64,000 bases of DNA from Planctomycetota bacterium (GTDB lineage: Bacteria; Planctomycetota; Planctomycetia; Pirellulales; Lacipirellulaceae): positions 1-64,000 of the forward strand of contig JAKOXH010000034.1 in assembly GCA_029781135.1 (NCBI GenBank), in the 5' to 3' direction. This document shows positions 18,069 through 26,782 of this stretch, one piece after another. The notes beneath the pieces are model-generated. The model did not search any database. It worked only from the letters and a program-made list of their open reading frames with translations, and had not been told where the DNA came from. The position numbers and the translations under genes are program-made. Within the stretch, counting starts at the first letter, position 1. Each line of letters opens with the position of its first letter.

Positions 18069-18951
18069 GGAGACCGCAGACTTCCGGGATGGAAGGGTAG
18101 CCCGTCTGCAACACTATTCGCACGGTGAACTTGATTCGGTACGCCACCTGATGGAATTGGGTTATGCCGATCCTGAGGTGGATGCCCTGCGCGCAACGGC
18201 GCGCCGCCAGCATTTGGAGGTGGAACTTCAAGCCGCTGACAAGTTGCAACGAGAAGGCGATTTGACGGGAGCTGTTCGTTTACTCAAACAGCTGGTGGAA
18301 GCCGACGCCGAGTGGATTACGCCACGGCAGAGACTTTTGGAAATCTACGTTCGCGAGCACGATTTTGCGGCAGCGGACTCGCACTTCGAGTGGCTGGCGG
18401 AACACGGGGTCGAACATCCGCGTATCGCGCTGGTTGGCGGGGCCATTGCGCTCGCAAGACGCGAGTTCGGCGAAGCGATTGAGGCACTAACGTACGTTGC
18501 ATTCGTTGACCCCGACGCGCCAAGCGTTCATTCCCTGCTCGGAACGGCTTTTCGTCGAACTGGCCGATATCGCGATGCCGAAGCGGCGTTTCGGACCGCT
18601 CTTCAGCACAGTCCTCGCGATCCGATCGCGCTGGATGGTCTGGCGGTAATTCATATCGCTGAAAGCGAATTCGCGGAAGCCGCGTCCTACGCGCTACAGG
18701 CGCTCGAGTGCGATATGCAGGCATTTGCCGCGCATTATCACCTTGGCCTTGCGCTCGTCGGCATGGGACGGCTGGCCGAGGCCACGGCCGCATTTAGTAC
18801 GGCTGCCCGGTTAATACCAACGCGCGCGGCGGCCTACTTTCAACTGGCGAAGATCAATAAATCGTCAGGCCAAACAGCGGCGAACTTCCGCAAACTAGCT
18901 CGCGAGGTGGTGCGTCAACAGAGAGCGGCGCGGCATCGCGAAGCGCGATGA
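18055..18951 (+). CDS. TPR-repeat protein
   Basis: About 298 residues, mostly helical with at least four TPR-like units. One is DAEAAFRTALQHSPRDPIAL; another is LAEATAAFSTAARLIPTRAA. No signal peptide is visible, so it may be cytoplasmic. The best start is TTG at 18055, which overlaps the end of the PEP-CTERM gene and suggests translational coupling. The next in-frame ATG is at 18151 and would remove well-formed coding sequence. Its position behind two PEP-CTERM genes suggests a role as scaffold in their production or assembly, but this is inference. Confidence 0.75.
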   Translation: MAAAKETADFRDGRVARLQHYSHGELDSVRHLMELGYADPEVDALRATARRQHLEVELQAADKLQREGDLTGAVRLLKQLVEADAEWITPRQRLLEIYVREHDFAAADSHFEWLAEHGVEHPRIALVGGAIALARREFGEAIEALTYVAFVDPDAPSVHSLLGTAFRRTGRYRDAEAAFRTALQHSPRDPIALDGLAVIHIAESEFAEAASYALQALECDMQAFAAHYHLGLALVGMGRLAEATAAFSTAARLIPTRAAAYFQLAKINKSSGQTAANFRKLAREVVRQQRAARHREAR

Positions 18952-18992
18952 GTTACGGCAGACGTCGTTCGTCATCCGCCGAGCGCGGTCCT

Positions 18993-19907
18993 CTAGTCGG
19001 AGTTGTGCTGCTGAATGGAACGCACCATTAATACGGTCGTGCGAACCGTTGTGCCCGCCAACTTACTCGTAAAGCTGCGCGTGTCCGTATAGTGGTCAAA
19101 CGTCGTGAACGTAAATTCGCGCGCTCCGAGCGAACGCCCAGCACGCAGTGTTTCGAGTTTAAGCCAGACATTGGCCCAACCGCCGCGAAGCTGCGGATCG
19201 ACGATGTTGGCATCGATGCATACCCGCTGCTTGGTAACTCGATGTGCGAGCAGGCAGCCCTTGATTTGATCATCGACTAATAGGACTCGCGAGTGCCGTG
19301 GTAGAAACGCGCCGACGCCTCGGCCGCGCAGTTTGCGATAAAGCTCGCCCCGATCTCCACCCAAATGATCCAGATGAAACTGCAACACCGCCGCCGGATT
19401 GACGCGATATAGCGGTACGATCGTCGCGCTGGCTGGAATTCGACCGGTTGCCCGCATGCGCTCGATCAGCGGCCCGAGCCGTGGCTCGAATTGGTCGACC
19501 GGCAGAACATGCTCCTCGACCGTATCAAGCGGCGTGAATCCGAGCCGTTGCCAACCTTCCAGCGCGGCGCTATCTTGATCAACGCGCTGAGCTGAGTATA
19601 ACGCCGTGGCGGCAAATGCCTGGCGCGCCAGGTGTTCAAGGCCGGCCACGAGGGTTGTTCCCACGCCGTGTCGTCGACAGGGTGGAATGACCTCAATGGC
19701 AACTCCCGGTCCGAGGAGAGGCTGATTGCGACACGAACTTGTCATGGCGGCCGCACCAATCACCAGGTGCTGATGTCGGTCGATGGCCAATAAGCATGTC
19801 GCACTTTGCGACATTTTTGGAAGTAACATCCGAACCGCCCTGGCATCAGATTCTGCCGCAGCGCGCACTTCGAATCCGTAGCGACGAATGTCAAATTCCG
19901 TGGCCAT
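18993..19907 (-). CDS. GNAT acetyltransferase-like protein with two GNAT domains
   Basis: About 304 residues. The first half is a GNAT domain: FEVRAAAESDARAVRMLLP starts it, and RRHGVGTTLVAGLEHLAR is the acetyl-CoA loop (R-x-x-G-x-G). The second half (from about residue 155) has a similar strand/helix order, but the equivalent loop (QLRGGWANVWLKLE) has lost the usual glycine pattern, so it may be inactive. The protein is cytoplasmic with no signal. It is convergent with the TPR gene 41 bases away. The acceptor substrate is unknown. Confidence 0.75.
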   Translation of the reverse strand: MATEFDIRRYGFEVRAAAESDARAVRMLLPKMSQSATCLLAIDRHQHLVIGAAAMTSSCRNQPLLGPGVAIEVIPPCRRHGVGTTLVAGLEHLARQAFAATALYSAQRVDQDSAALEGWQRLGFTPLDTVEEHVLPVDQFEPRLGPLIERMRATGRIPASATIVPLYRVNPAAVLQFHLDHLGGDRGELYRKLRGRGVGAFLPRHSRVLLVDDQIKGCLLAHRVTKQRVCIDANIVDPQLRGGWANVWLKLETLRAGRSLGAREFTFTTFDHYTDTRSFTSKLAGTTVRTTVLMVRSIQQHNSD

Positions 19908-20455
19908 GGCGCCATTGTATCACGTATCAGAGCCGATTTCGGCCCTTGGCGATCACGAGGCCAGGGCCGATCAGTTTTTCACATGGAGCCCGAAGTGTGG
20001 CATGCTCTCGCGAAGCGTGAGCATGGAATCGCTCGAGAAACATGGCCACGTCGGAGTACCTCCGAGGCCATGCCACCCGGCCACAACTTCCCTAACCTAA
20101 TAAACTGATTGGCCCTGTATCCCGAGGCAGCGCTGTTCGGATTCTGCCTGGCCGCGGTGACTGGTTCGCCAACGTTGACCGGCAGGCCCAGAGTAATCCA
20201 TAAAGTGGGGCTGAGGAAAGTTTTCTCAACCGGAAAACACGGACCGGAACATTTGATACTTCCGACGCCATCGTTTAGCAGCATCAGAAGAATGATGAAA
20301 AAAGACATCGATTACATTTGCAGTCCAGCCACCATCGTGTACGGTTGAATGGCAAATTTTCGTATTCCCACGAAGCCGCAGTTTTGCCACCAGACTCACG
20401 TCGGTTTGTCGCCACCATTGGCATCGCTGTTGATTCCCCGACTTAAGCCGGCGGT
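19908..20455. other. Intergenic region with nested palindromes
   Basis: No supported gene. Bases 19997-20076 are a nested palindrome described separately. CAGGGCCGATCAGTTTTTCA at 19962-19981 recurs with one change at 44795-44814. A minus-strand frame (20226-20801) is open, but it crosses the repeat and has no domain. Confidence 0.5.
19997..20076. repeat. Nested palindromic repeat
   Basis: The ends are GTGGCATG (19997-20004) and CATGCCAC (20069-20076), perfect reverse complements. Inside are two hairpins. CATGCTC pairs with GAGCATG around 20001-20025, and CATGGCC with GGCCATG around 20041-20072, the latter also containing CGGAG-TAC-CTCCG. It is non-coding and looks like a dispersed REP/MITE-type element. 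It may also affect transcript ends near the GNAT gene promoter. Confidence 0.65.
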
Positions 20456-20550
20456 TTAGAGCATCTTGCTCTCTTTCGTGCCGACGATTTTCATTTTCGC
20501 CGCGGGTTTCTTGAGGAAACGCGGCTACGCATTTTGGTAATTTGCTCGAG
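20456..20550. repeat. 95-bp structured repeat, copy A
   Basis: Matches copy B (32906-33000) at 91 of 95 positions. It contains AGAGCA-TCT-TGCTCT near the left end and a strong central hairpin (GCCGCGGGTTTC, loop TTGAG, GAAACGCGGC). The ends are near inverted repeats (TAGAGCA and TGCTCGA). It ends directly before the ribosome site of the small Cys-rich gene at 20562, so it would form most of that transcript's leader. Confidence 0.85.
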
Positions 20551-20561
20551 AAAGGTCCATC

Positions 20562-20774
20562 ATGAACAGACTCGTTGTCCTGCTGGCAGCGGTAGTAAAC
20601 GCATCCAATACTACTGGTTGTAGTTGCAGCTGTTTCCGTCCCGCTCCAACAACGGCCATGATCGTAAGTCCAGCTCCGGCCTGTGCTCCTGTGGTTGCCA
20701 ATCCTTGTAGTGTGCCGATGACGACTAACTTCGGCTGCGCGCCGGCAACCGGCTGCGGTAGCGCTGGCTGGTGA
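20562..20774 (+). CDS. Small Cys-rich exported protein, possible lipoprotein
   Basis: About 70 residues. A hydrophobic leader (LVVLLAAVVNAS) is followed by GCSCSC, and there are 7 cysteines in all, with many Ala, Pro and Thr. The first Cys after TTG is a weak lipobox. AAGG at 20552-20555, 6 bases before the ATG, supports translation. The 95-bp repeat lies immediately upstream. The protein is too short and plain for family assignment. It could be a minor envelope protein like those common in planctomycetes, or a chance frame. Confidence 0.5.
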   Translation: MNRLVVLLAAVVNASNTTGCSCSCFRPAPTTAMIVSPAPACAPVVANPCSVPMTTNFGCAPATGCGSAGW

Positions 20775-21074
20775 CCTGGTTAAGCGATGCCGATGTGACA
20801 ATAGATACAGTCGCCGCTAGATTTCCATCTGGAAGTAAGGCCTCGAATCGCTCTCGGCCGAGATCGGTCTGCCTGGGAACAAGAGTCCGGCAGGATGATT
20901 CCCCATCCTACGTTTGCGCGAAGCTGGCGATACTCGAGTTGGTTGAGCCAGCCGTTTCGCTCTGATTGAACCCGCATCGCAAATCCGCCGGCTGTTCCAA
21001 CGGCAATATCCCCGCCGCGAATTTCAGTCGAACTCTTCGCGGCCGTGGCACTCATCCGGATCGTGACTGCTGCG
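20775..21074. other. No supported gene
   Basis: About 300 bases between the small Cys-rich gene and the end of the alkylsulfatase gene. The short open frames on both strands have no recognisable features. No repeat or terminator stands out. Confidence 0.5.
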
Positions 21075-23165
21075 CTATTCTGCGATCGGTTCCGGAGTTA
21101 CCGCCTCGTACGGGTAAGTTTTCGTAAGTTCTTCGTGTCGAGACTTCGTGCCGGGCATGATTTCAAAGCGCGGGTTGAAGTCGATCATCGTCGAGGCGAG
21201 TTTCTTTAAGACGCTAACGTCACCTTGCACTTTCGCAGTGCCGTCCTTGATCTGTGCCTCGAGCGTCTTGGCCCCCATCATCGTTTGTTCCAAGTCGGAG
21301 CGTGGGATGGTGAGCGTGAGGTCGGGCTTTTCCGCCAGGTAGCCTTTAATGTTGGTGAGCGTGGCGTTCGACAATTCGATAAGGAACTTCTCGTCGTTAT
21401 CTGGCGTGAGAAGATTTATGGTGAACCGCAGGCCTTCGGCTTTGCGGCTATCCATACGAATTCCCAGGAAATTAAGGAACAGCTCCGTGGACATCGCCCG
21501 AATCACGTCGGGACTGCTTGAGTTGGCAGTCTCGCCCTGCGGGATCCCCGAGCGGAGTTCATAGGCGGCCGCCAGGAAGCTGTTCCGCAGGCCGACGTTC
21601 TCCTGTTGGTATCCGATTTGTTCAAACGCGTCTGCCAACAAGTCCTTGGCAGGTTGGTTTTGCGGCTCGGCCTGCACGAGCTTGTTCACTAATTCCTGCA
21701 CCAGAAGATACTTGCCTTGGCTTTGGAGTTCGCGGCCGCGGGCCAAGATTTTCGACGCCCCGCCCATCATCTCGACGAAGAGGGCGGCGGACTCGTGTTG
21801 TGGCGCAGGAATGAGGTTGACTGGGTTGCCGTCCCAGTATCCCAGGAAACGCTGGATGACGCCGCGGCAATTATTCTCGGGCGAGCCGTGATAGCCCCGG
21901 CAATGCCACTGCGAGAGTAGGCCCTTGGGCAGCTTATAGACGTTATGGATCTCATTGATGGTTACACCCTGATTGGCAAAGTGCAGCACCTGATTGTTCA
22001 GATGGGCGTACAAATCGCGCTGCGCCCGCAACACCTCTTGCACCCGATCGTTGCCCCACCGAGGCCAATGGTGCGAGGCGAACAAGACGTCGGCCTTCGT
22101 TCCGAAGCGGTGAAGCGATTCAGCGATATGCTTTGACCAATTGAGCGGATCACGGACCGGCGCGCCACGCAGGGTGTAGATATTGTGTTGCACCGCGGTG
22201 ACGTTCTCGGCCATCCACAGCGCCTTCATATCGGGAAGGTATGTGTTCATTTCCCGGGGTGCTTCGGTGTTCGGTGTATTCTGGAACACCATCTTCACGC
22301 CGTCGACATCGAACTCTTCGAATGGCTCGGAGACGTAGCGGTTCGGCGCGATCAGTCCGACCGCGCCGGCAGATACGCCCTTTCCCAGGGCCATGTCGAC
22401 GAACCCATGCGGGCCGGCTGGCAGTAGCAGGCCGTACTGGTAGAACAACCGCCGGTTCATGGCGTTGCCGGCGTACACATTTTCGGAGATCGTGTGATCC
22501 AGGAAGCCAGCCGGGGCGATGAGAGGGACCTTCCCCGAGCGCACATCCTTCTCCGCCACGATGCCACGGACGCCACCCCAATGATCTCCATGGGTGTGCG
22601 AATAGATTACGGCCGAGACGGGCAAACCCTCGCCGATATGCTCTTGGAGCAGCTTCCACGCAGCGCGGACCGGCTCGGCCGTTACCAGCGGATCAAACAC
22701 GATCCAGCCCGTCTTGCCGCGAACGAACGTGATGTTGGAGAGGTCGAACCCACGCACCTGATAGATGCCAGGGATCACTTCGTAGAGACCGTAGTTGTTG
22801 TTTAGAACGGCCTGCCGGAGAAGCGAAGGGTGGATGCTGTCGAAGTCTTGTTGCTTTTCGAGGAACTGAAACCGCTCCATGTCCCAGGCCACGTGGCCGG
22901 CATCCGCCTTTATCTTGAGTTCTTTCATCGGAGCGATGAGGCCTTTTTTCTGCTCCTCGAAGTCTCGCTTGTCTGCGAACGGGAGCTCGTGCTTGGCCTT
23001 CTGCAGCACCTCCAACGTAAACTTCGAGGGTGCTTTCCCTTTAGGATGGAAGTGTCCTTTCAAGGGGGCTGGCTCTTGAGCAAGTGCCGTTCCTTCACCA
23101 AAGACCAGGTGGCCGGCAACTGCAAAGGCCGGAAGAGACTGCACAAATTGCCGCCGGGTTGTCAT
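21075..23165 (-). CDS. Alkyl sulfatase (type III, metallo-beta-lactamase fold)
   Basis: About 696 residues resembling SdsA1-type enzymes, which release sulfate and alcohol from alkyl sulfates such as SDS. The N-terminus has a twin-arginine-like export signal (TTRRQFVQSL to ALAQ). The zinc-binding motif SHTHGDHWGG is near residues 187-196, and NTPNTEAPREMN and ASHHWPRWG match later metal-site blocks. A dimerisation domain follows (GYWDGNPVNLIP), and the C-terminal 120 residues are an SCP2-like lipid-binding domain. Length and domain order are those of the full family. It stands alone and could serve in sulfate scavenging from organic sulfate esters. Confidence 0.92.
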   Translation of the reverse strand: MTTRRQFVQSLPAFAVAGHLVFGEGTALAQEPAPLKGHFHPKGKAPSKFTLEVLQKAKHELPFADKRDFEEQKKGLIAPMKELKIKADAGHVAWDMERFQFLEKQQDFDSIHPSLLRQAVLNNNYGLYEVIPGIYQVRGFDLSNITFVRGKTGWIVFDPLVTAEPVRAAWKLLQEHIGEGLPVSAVIYSHTHGDHWGGVRGIVAEKDVRSGKVPLIAPAGFLDHTISENVYAGNAMNRRLFYQYGLLLPAGPHGFVDMALGKGVSAGAVGLIAPNRYVSEPFEEFDVDGVKMVFQNTPNTEAPREMNTYLPDMKALWMAENVTAVQHNIYTLRGAPVRDPLNWSKHIAESLHRFGTKADVLFASHHWPRWGNDRVQEVLRAQRDLYAHLNNQVLHFANQGVTINEIHNVYKLPKGLLSQWHCRGYHGSPENNCRGVIQRFLGYWDGNPVNLIPAPQHESAALFVEMMGGASKILARGRELQSQGKYLLVQELVNKLVQAEPQNQPAKDLLADAFEQIGYQQENVGLRNSFLAAAYELRSGIPQGETANSSSPDVIRAMSTELFLNFLGIRMDSRKAEGLRFTINLLTPDNDEKFLIELSNATLTNIKGYLAEKPDLTLTIPRSDLEQTMMGAKTLEAQIKDGTAKVQGDVSVLKKLASTMIDFNPRFEIMPGTKSRHEELTKTYPYEAVTPEPIAE

Positions 23166-23681
23166 GGTTCACGCTCCCTAAGTAAAACTCGTATGGTTGT
23201 ATCACGAGTAAGCTATGCGGTTAGCACAGCCAAAACGTATTGGCATGCGATCGGAATAGAAGACTTGGTCTTACGAAATCTTTGCCGCGCGCAATGGGTA
23301 CTGATATTCTATTGAATTCGCGAAACGACGAGTCGAAAATCAGCGCAACAGAGCTAGGAATTCGGTGACATTTAGCTGTATTTCATTGCCCTTCACTCAG
23401 TGTCAAGCCCCACGGTGGGTGGTGTGATCCGCGCCGTCAACGTATTCCCGCAGACGTTCGTCTCACTTCCGCTTCAGAAATCAACGAAAGTCATACCCCT
23501 CTGCGAGCGTGGCCGCAACTCGATCGTTAGCTCGTATGCAGTAGTTCGCGACGGTTCGTGCGACTTCAGTTGATATGAACCGCTTTTCTGGACAAGGGAT
23601 GCGCTTCTCGGCCGACCAGTTTTGTCGGTAGTCGAATTGCTTCAGCGGCTTCGAACGGACGCGGTCGCGTCGCGAAGCGGA
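23166..23681. other. No supported gene
   Basis: About 515 bases between the start of the alkylsulfatase gene and the end of the next minus-strand gene. It should contain the alkylsulfatase promoter near 23166-23330, but no clear element could be picked. No domain-bearing frame or repeat was seen. Confidence 0.5.
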
Positions 23682-24473
23682 TCAATTCGTGGCGGCTGTC
23701 TTGACCGCCGCATCTTCAACGACGCGGAGAATCAGTTTGAAGCCGAAGTCGTCGCGCGGGACCGAGCGAAACGGTTTCAACGCATCCGCCCAAAATGCGT
23801 CGAGCTGCGGTGTGGGATCGAAATCGGCCACGGCGAAGCGACGACAAAAGACTCCTTTGCCCTGGTTTGCACCGATATCGAACGTAGCGGTCAGACGAAA
23901 GTAGCCGCATCCGGCGGGGGAAGCGACTGCGGATGTCTCGACGGGACCGCATTGATGATTAATCGCGACCTCTTGTCCGTGCCCGACGGTCGACGGTTCT
24001 GTTCCAACGCATAATAAGTTTACTCCACCCATCATCAAATTGGCGGTCGCAGGCCCTTGGGCGGCAACCCCTTCGTCGCAGGGCACACGATCTTGATCGG
24101 TTACTTGGAGAGTACCAACCACATGCCCGATCATTCCCAGGCGTGGCGGGCGAACGGCATCGCGAAGCGGAAGAATATCGAGATCCTGAGCAAAATCATA
24201 GTGGATCGTGGCATTTGCGGGTCGATAACCGGAACCGACGACGGCTGACCCACTCATGGTGACGATGATCGTGTTGGGCTCTGGCTGAGCGACAAGAATG
24301 GATCCGCCGCCAGTTTGCGCGCGTCCGCACTTGGCTGGCGTCACCTGCGCATGACGCGAGCGGAGCACAATTTGATAGGCCGGGCTCGTTGCCGGAGCTT
24401 GGGCGCGAGTTAATCGCGAGCCAATCAGGACTGCTGGCAATGCCGTAATCAGTAGCAGATAGCAACGCGTCAT
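23682..24473 (-). CDS. Secreted hypothetical protein
   Basis: About 263 residues from the ATG at 24473, which begins a clear signal peptide (TRCYLLLITALPAVLIGSRL, cleavage near RAQA). The longer frame to 24593 would bury this signal. The mature protein is beta-rich with six or so Cys and no known motif. The last 60 residues (FRLTATFDIGANQGKGVFC onwards) suggest a repeated beta module. The family is not recognised. It is divergent from the porin gene at 24780, with about 300 bases between them. Confidence 0.6.
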   Translation of the reverse strand: MTRCYLLLITALPAVLIGSRLTRAQAPATSPAYQIVLRSRHAQVTPAKCGRAQTGGGSILVAQPEPNTIIVTMSGSAVVGSGYRPANATIHYDFAQDLDILPLRDAVRPPRLGMIGHVVGTLQVTDQDRVPCDEGVAAQGPATANLMMGGVNLLCVGTEPSTVGHGQEVAINHQCGPVETSAVASPAGCGYFRLTATFDIGANQGKGVFCRRFAVADFDPTPQLDAFWADALKPFRSVPRDDFGFKLILRVVEDAAVKTAATN

Positions 24474-24779
24474 TGTGCTTGCGTTCTCCGCCCGTGGTGA
24501 AAAACCAATGAGCTGCCACAAAGCAGTCATTCGCGTAGTAGTCTCTTCGACGAGTACGATCCATTTCTTCCCATTTATCGGATTAGCCAACACCGGAACC
24601 GGCTGGCTCCGCGGTAATTGCGCCGTACAGGTGTTACACGTTGAACAAATGATGGACTAGTGCCGTTGGGGCTGTCGATATTACCGATAGTAGCGATTGC
24701 ACCAATTGTGATGACGCGGAACCGAAAACACGGTAACCCGATTTAACCAAACGGGAATGTTTGCCGAATACGGGGAGGG
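24474..24779. other. Divergent intergenic region
   Basis: About 306 bases between the secreted hypothetical and the porin gene, probably holding both promoters. GGGGAGGG at 24772-24779 abuts the ATG at 24780 with no spacer. It would suit a GTG start at 24786 better. No other element is visible. Confidence 0.45.
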
Positions 24780-26474
24780 ATGTCTGTGCGCGGAGGGGCT
24801 GAAAAACTGTGGGCCGCTCTAGCCTGGCAGCTTCTGCTGACCGTATTCCTCAACGCCGGAATTGCGCAACAGCCCGGCGAACCGCCGTCCGTATCGCCGG
24901 CCACGAGGCTGCCGCCGGACGCGCCCGCGACGGCAGTTCCCTCGCTGGTATTTCCCGAGGGCTTCCCGAGTCTGCCGACCGCAACGCATGACGCGTCATC
25001 GATCGTGGCTGCGCCGTATCCGGTAACGCAATATGCGGAACTGCACTCGCCGAACAGCGATTACGGTTCCAATAGCGGCGATTCACACGCGGCCGACGAT
25101 CCTACCGGCGTCTACGACTATCGCGTGCTTCCCTCGCTGTTGCCGGAGTACTATTACCGCGGCTCCTACTACGTGGAACCGGGAATGGGCGCTCGACCAT
25201 TGGCCGACTACGCCCCGGCTGGGTACGAGCCACGCGACTATCAGGATTCGCCCGCGGTGCCCGAGTTTACTCCGCTCACGCCGCCGCCTCGGCCATCGCC
25301 CGCGGCAGCCAACACGTTTGTGACACGCGGCATGATGCCGGGTTCGTTTCTTGTGCCGGGGGCAAATACCTCATTTCGGCTGCGCGGGTTTGTGCGCCTG
25401 GCTGCAATGAATGACTTTGACCCCATTGGGAGTGCCGACTCGTTCGTAACGAACACGATCCCCGTACCCCAATCTGACGGCCAGAACTACAACATGAGCG
25501 CGCGGATGAGCCGCTTTGCGCTCGAATCGTGGACGCCAACCACGTTTCACGAGTGGAACGCCCACACGTTTATTGAAGGCGATTTTTTCAATGGCGCCCC
25601 GCAAGCCGCCGGCGGCGGCGGAAATCCCTTTCGATTGCGACACGCCTTCGTCGACTTTGGTTACTTTCGATTCGGCCAACAGAATTCGGTGTTCATGGAT
25701 GGCAGCAACTGGCCCAGCCTGGTGGATTTCCAAGGACCAAACAGTTGGGTCAATCAGCGGCAACCCTCCGCGCGAATGACAATCCCCGTCACCGATCAAT
25801 TGTACTGGGCAGCCAGTATCGAGCGCCCCTTCTCAGACATTACTACCAACGGTCTAGGCTCGAACGTGCAGCGTGTGCCGGACATCGCCACGCACTTGCG
25901 TTACGAAGGTGATGTCGGCCATGTCCAGGTTTCGGGTCTTGTGCGAACGATTGGCTACCAGCCGACCGGTGGTGACGTTACCGAGCAAACCGCGGCCGGC
26001 GTGAGCGGAAACGTCGTGGTTCACCCCTGGGCCATTCTGTTGGGTACCGATCCCGCGCGTGACCAGAACCCATCCGGCCTGACGCGCAGCCGGGTCTTGA
26101 TGCAAGTCACCTGGGGGCCGGGGGTGGGCCGATATATTAACGACCTCGCTGGCCAAGGATTCGACGGACAGGTCGATCCGGTCTCGGGCCAGTTTGATTT
26201 GGCGGAAGCCACGGCCTGGAACGTGAGCTACGAGCATTGGTATAGCGAGAATTGGTTGTCGAACTTCACGTATGGAAATGTAATCGTCGACAACAACGCA
26301 GGTCAGTTGGGGACGACCTACGACGAGACGAAGTATTCAGCCGCCAGCCTGTGGTGGATACCACTGCCGCGCATGTCATTTGGCATCGAGTTTCTCTGGG
26401 GGCAGCGCCAAAACCTCAACGGGGAAGACGCCGATGCAAAGCGCTTGGGCGGCCTCTTTCAATACAACTTCTAA
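24780..26474 (+). CDS. DcaP-like outer-membrane porin
   Basis: About 564 residues. A signal peptide (LAWQLLLTVFLNAGIAQQ) is followed by a Pro/Tyr-rich stretch of about 150 residues, then a beta-barrel region from about residue 195 (FRLRGFVRLAAMNDFDPIGS). RLRHAFVDFGYFRFGQQNS, FMDGSNWPSLVDFQGPNSW and RQPSARMT match the DcaP trimeric porin family. The last residue is Phe, usual for barrel insertion. GTG 24786 is an alternative start. The long N-terminal region is unlike proteobacterial DcaP and is probably a periplasmic extension. Likely role: diffusion of small, possibly acidic, solutes across the outer membrane. Confidence 0.78.
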   Translation: MSVRGGAEKLWAALAWQLLLTVFLNAGIAQQPGEPPSVSPATRLPPDAPATAVPSLVFPEGFPSLPTATHDASSIVAAPYPVTQYAELHSPNSDYGSNSGDSHAADDPTGVYDYRVLPSLLPEYYYRGSYYVEPGMGARPLADYAPAGYEPRDYQDSPAVPEFTPLTPPPRPSPAAANTFVTRGMMPGSFLVPGANTSFRLRGFVRLAAMNDFDPIGSADSFVTNTIPVPQSDGQNYNMSARMSRFALESWTPTTFHEWNAHTFIEGDFFNGAPQAAGGGGNPFRLRHAFVDFGYFRFGQQNSVFMDGSNWPSLVDFQGPNSWVNQRQPSARMTIPVTDQLYWAASIERPFSDITTNGLGSNVQRVPDIATHLRYEGDVGHVQVSGLVRTIGYQPTGGDVTEQTAAGVSGNVVVHPWAILLGTDPARDQNPSGLTRSRVLMQVTWGPGVGRYINDLAGQGFDGQVDPVSGQFDLAEATAWNVSYEHWYSENWLSNFTYGNVIVDNNAGQLGTTYDETKYSAASLWWIPLPRMSFGIEFLWGQRQNLNGEDADAKRLGGLFQYNF

Positions 26475-26782
26475 TCGCTGGTGGCACCGCCCATCGTCGC
26501 AATTGCCACGAAGCGGCAACGCGACATTGGCGGTACTTCGTTGATCGCCTGACGGCTCCGCCATACCACACCAATCTGATTTCCGGCTGTGCCCCTATTT
26601 TGTGCGGATGGCGCGTTGCGATTGAAATGGTGATGGTCTACACTGGATTCCCGGCTGATTAGCGAATCCAACTATCGGCCATGGCTGGCGAAGTCTCTTC
26701 ATGCCATTTCTTGGCGAACGGCTGATATGTTCGCAACGTGGTCGCGTTTGCTTTGTATTCGCATTTGGACTCGGAGACATCC
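26475..26782. other. No supported gene
   Basis: About 308 bases between the porin and the SLC13 permease. The frames here have no recognisable features. The promoter for the transporter unit should be in this stretch. Confidence 0.5.

Noticed and set aside
20226-20801. Minus-strand open frame of 191 codons
   Set aside because: It crosses the 95-bp repeat and the small Cys-rich gene and has no recognisable motif.
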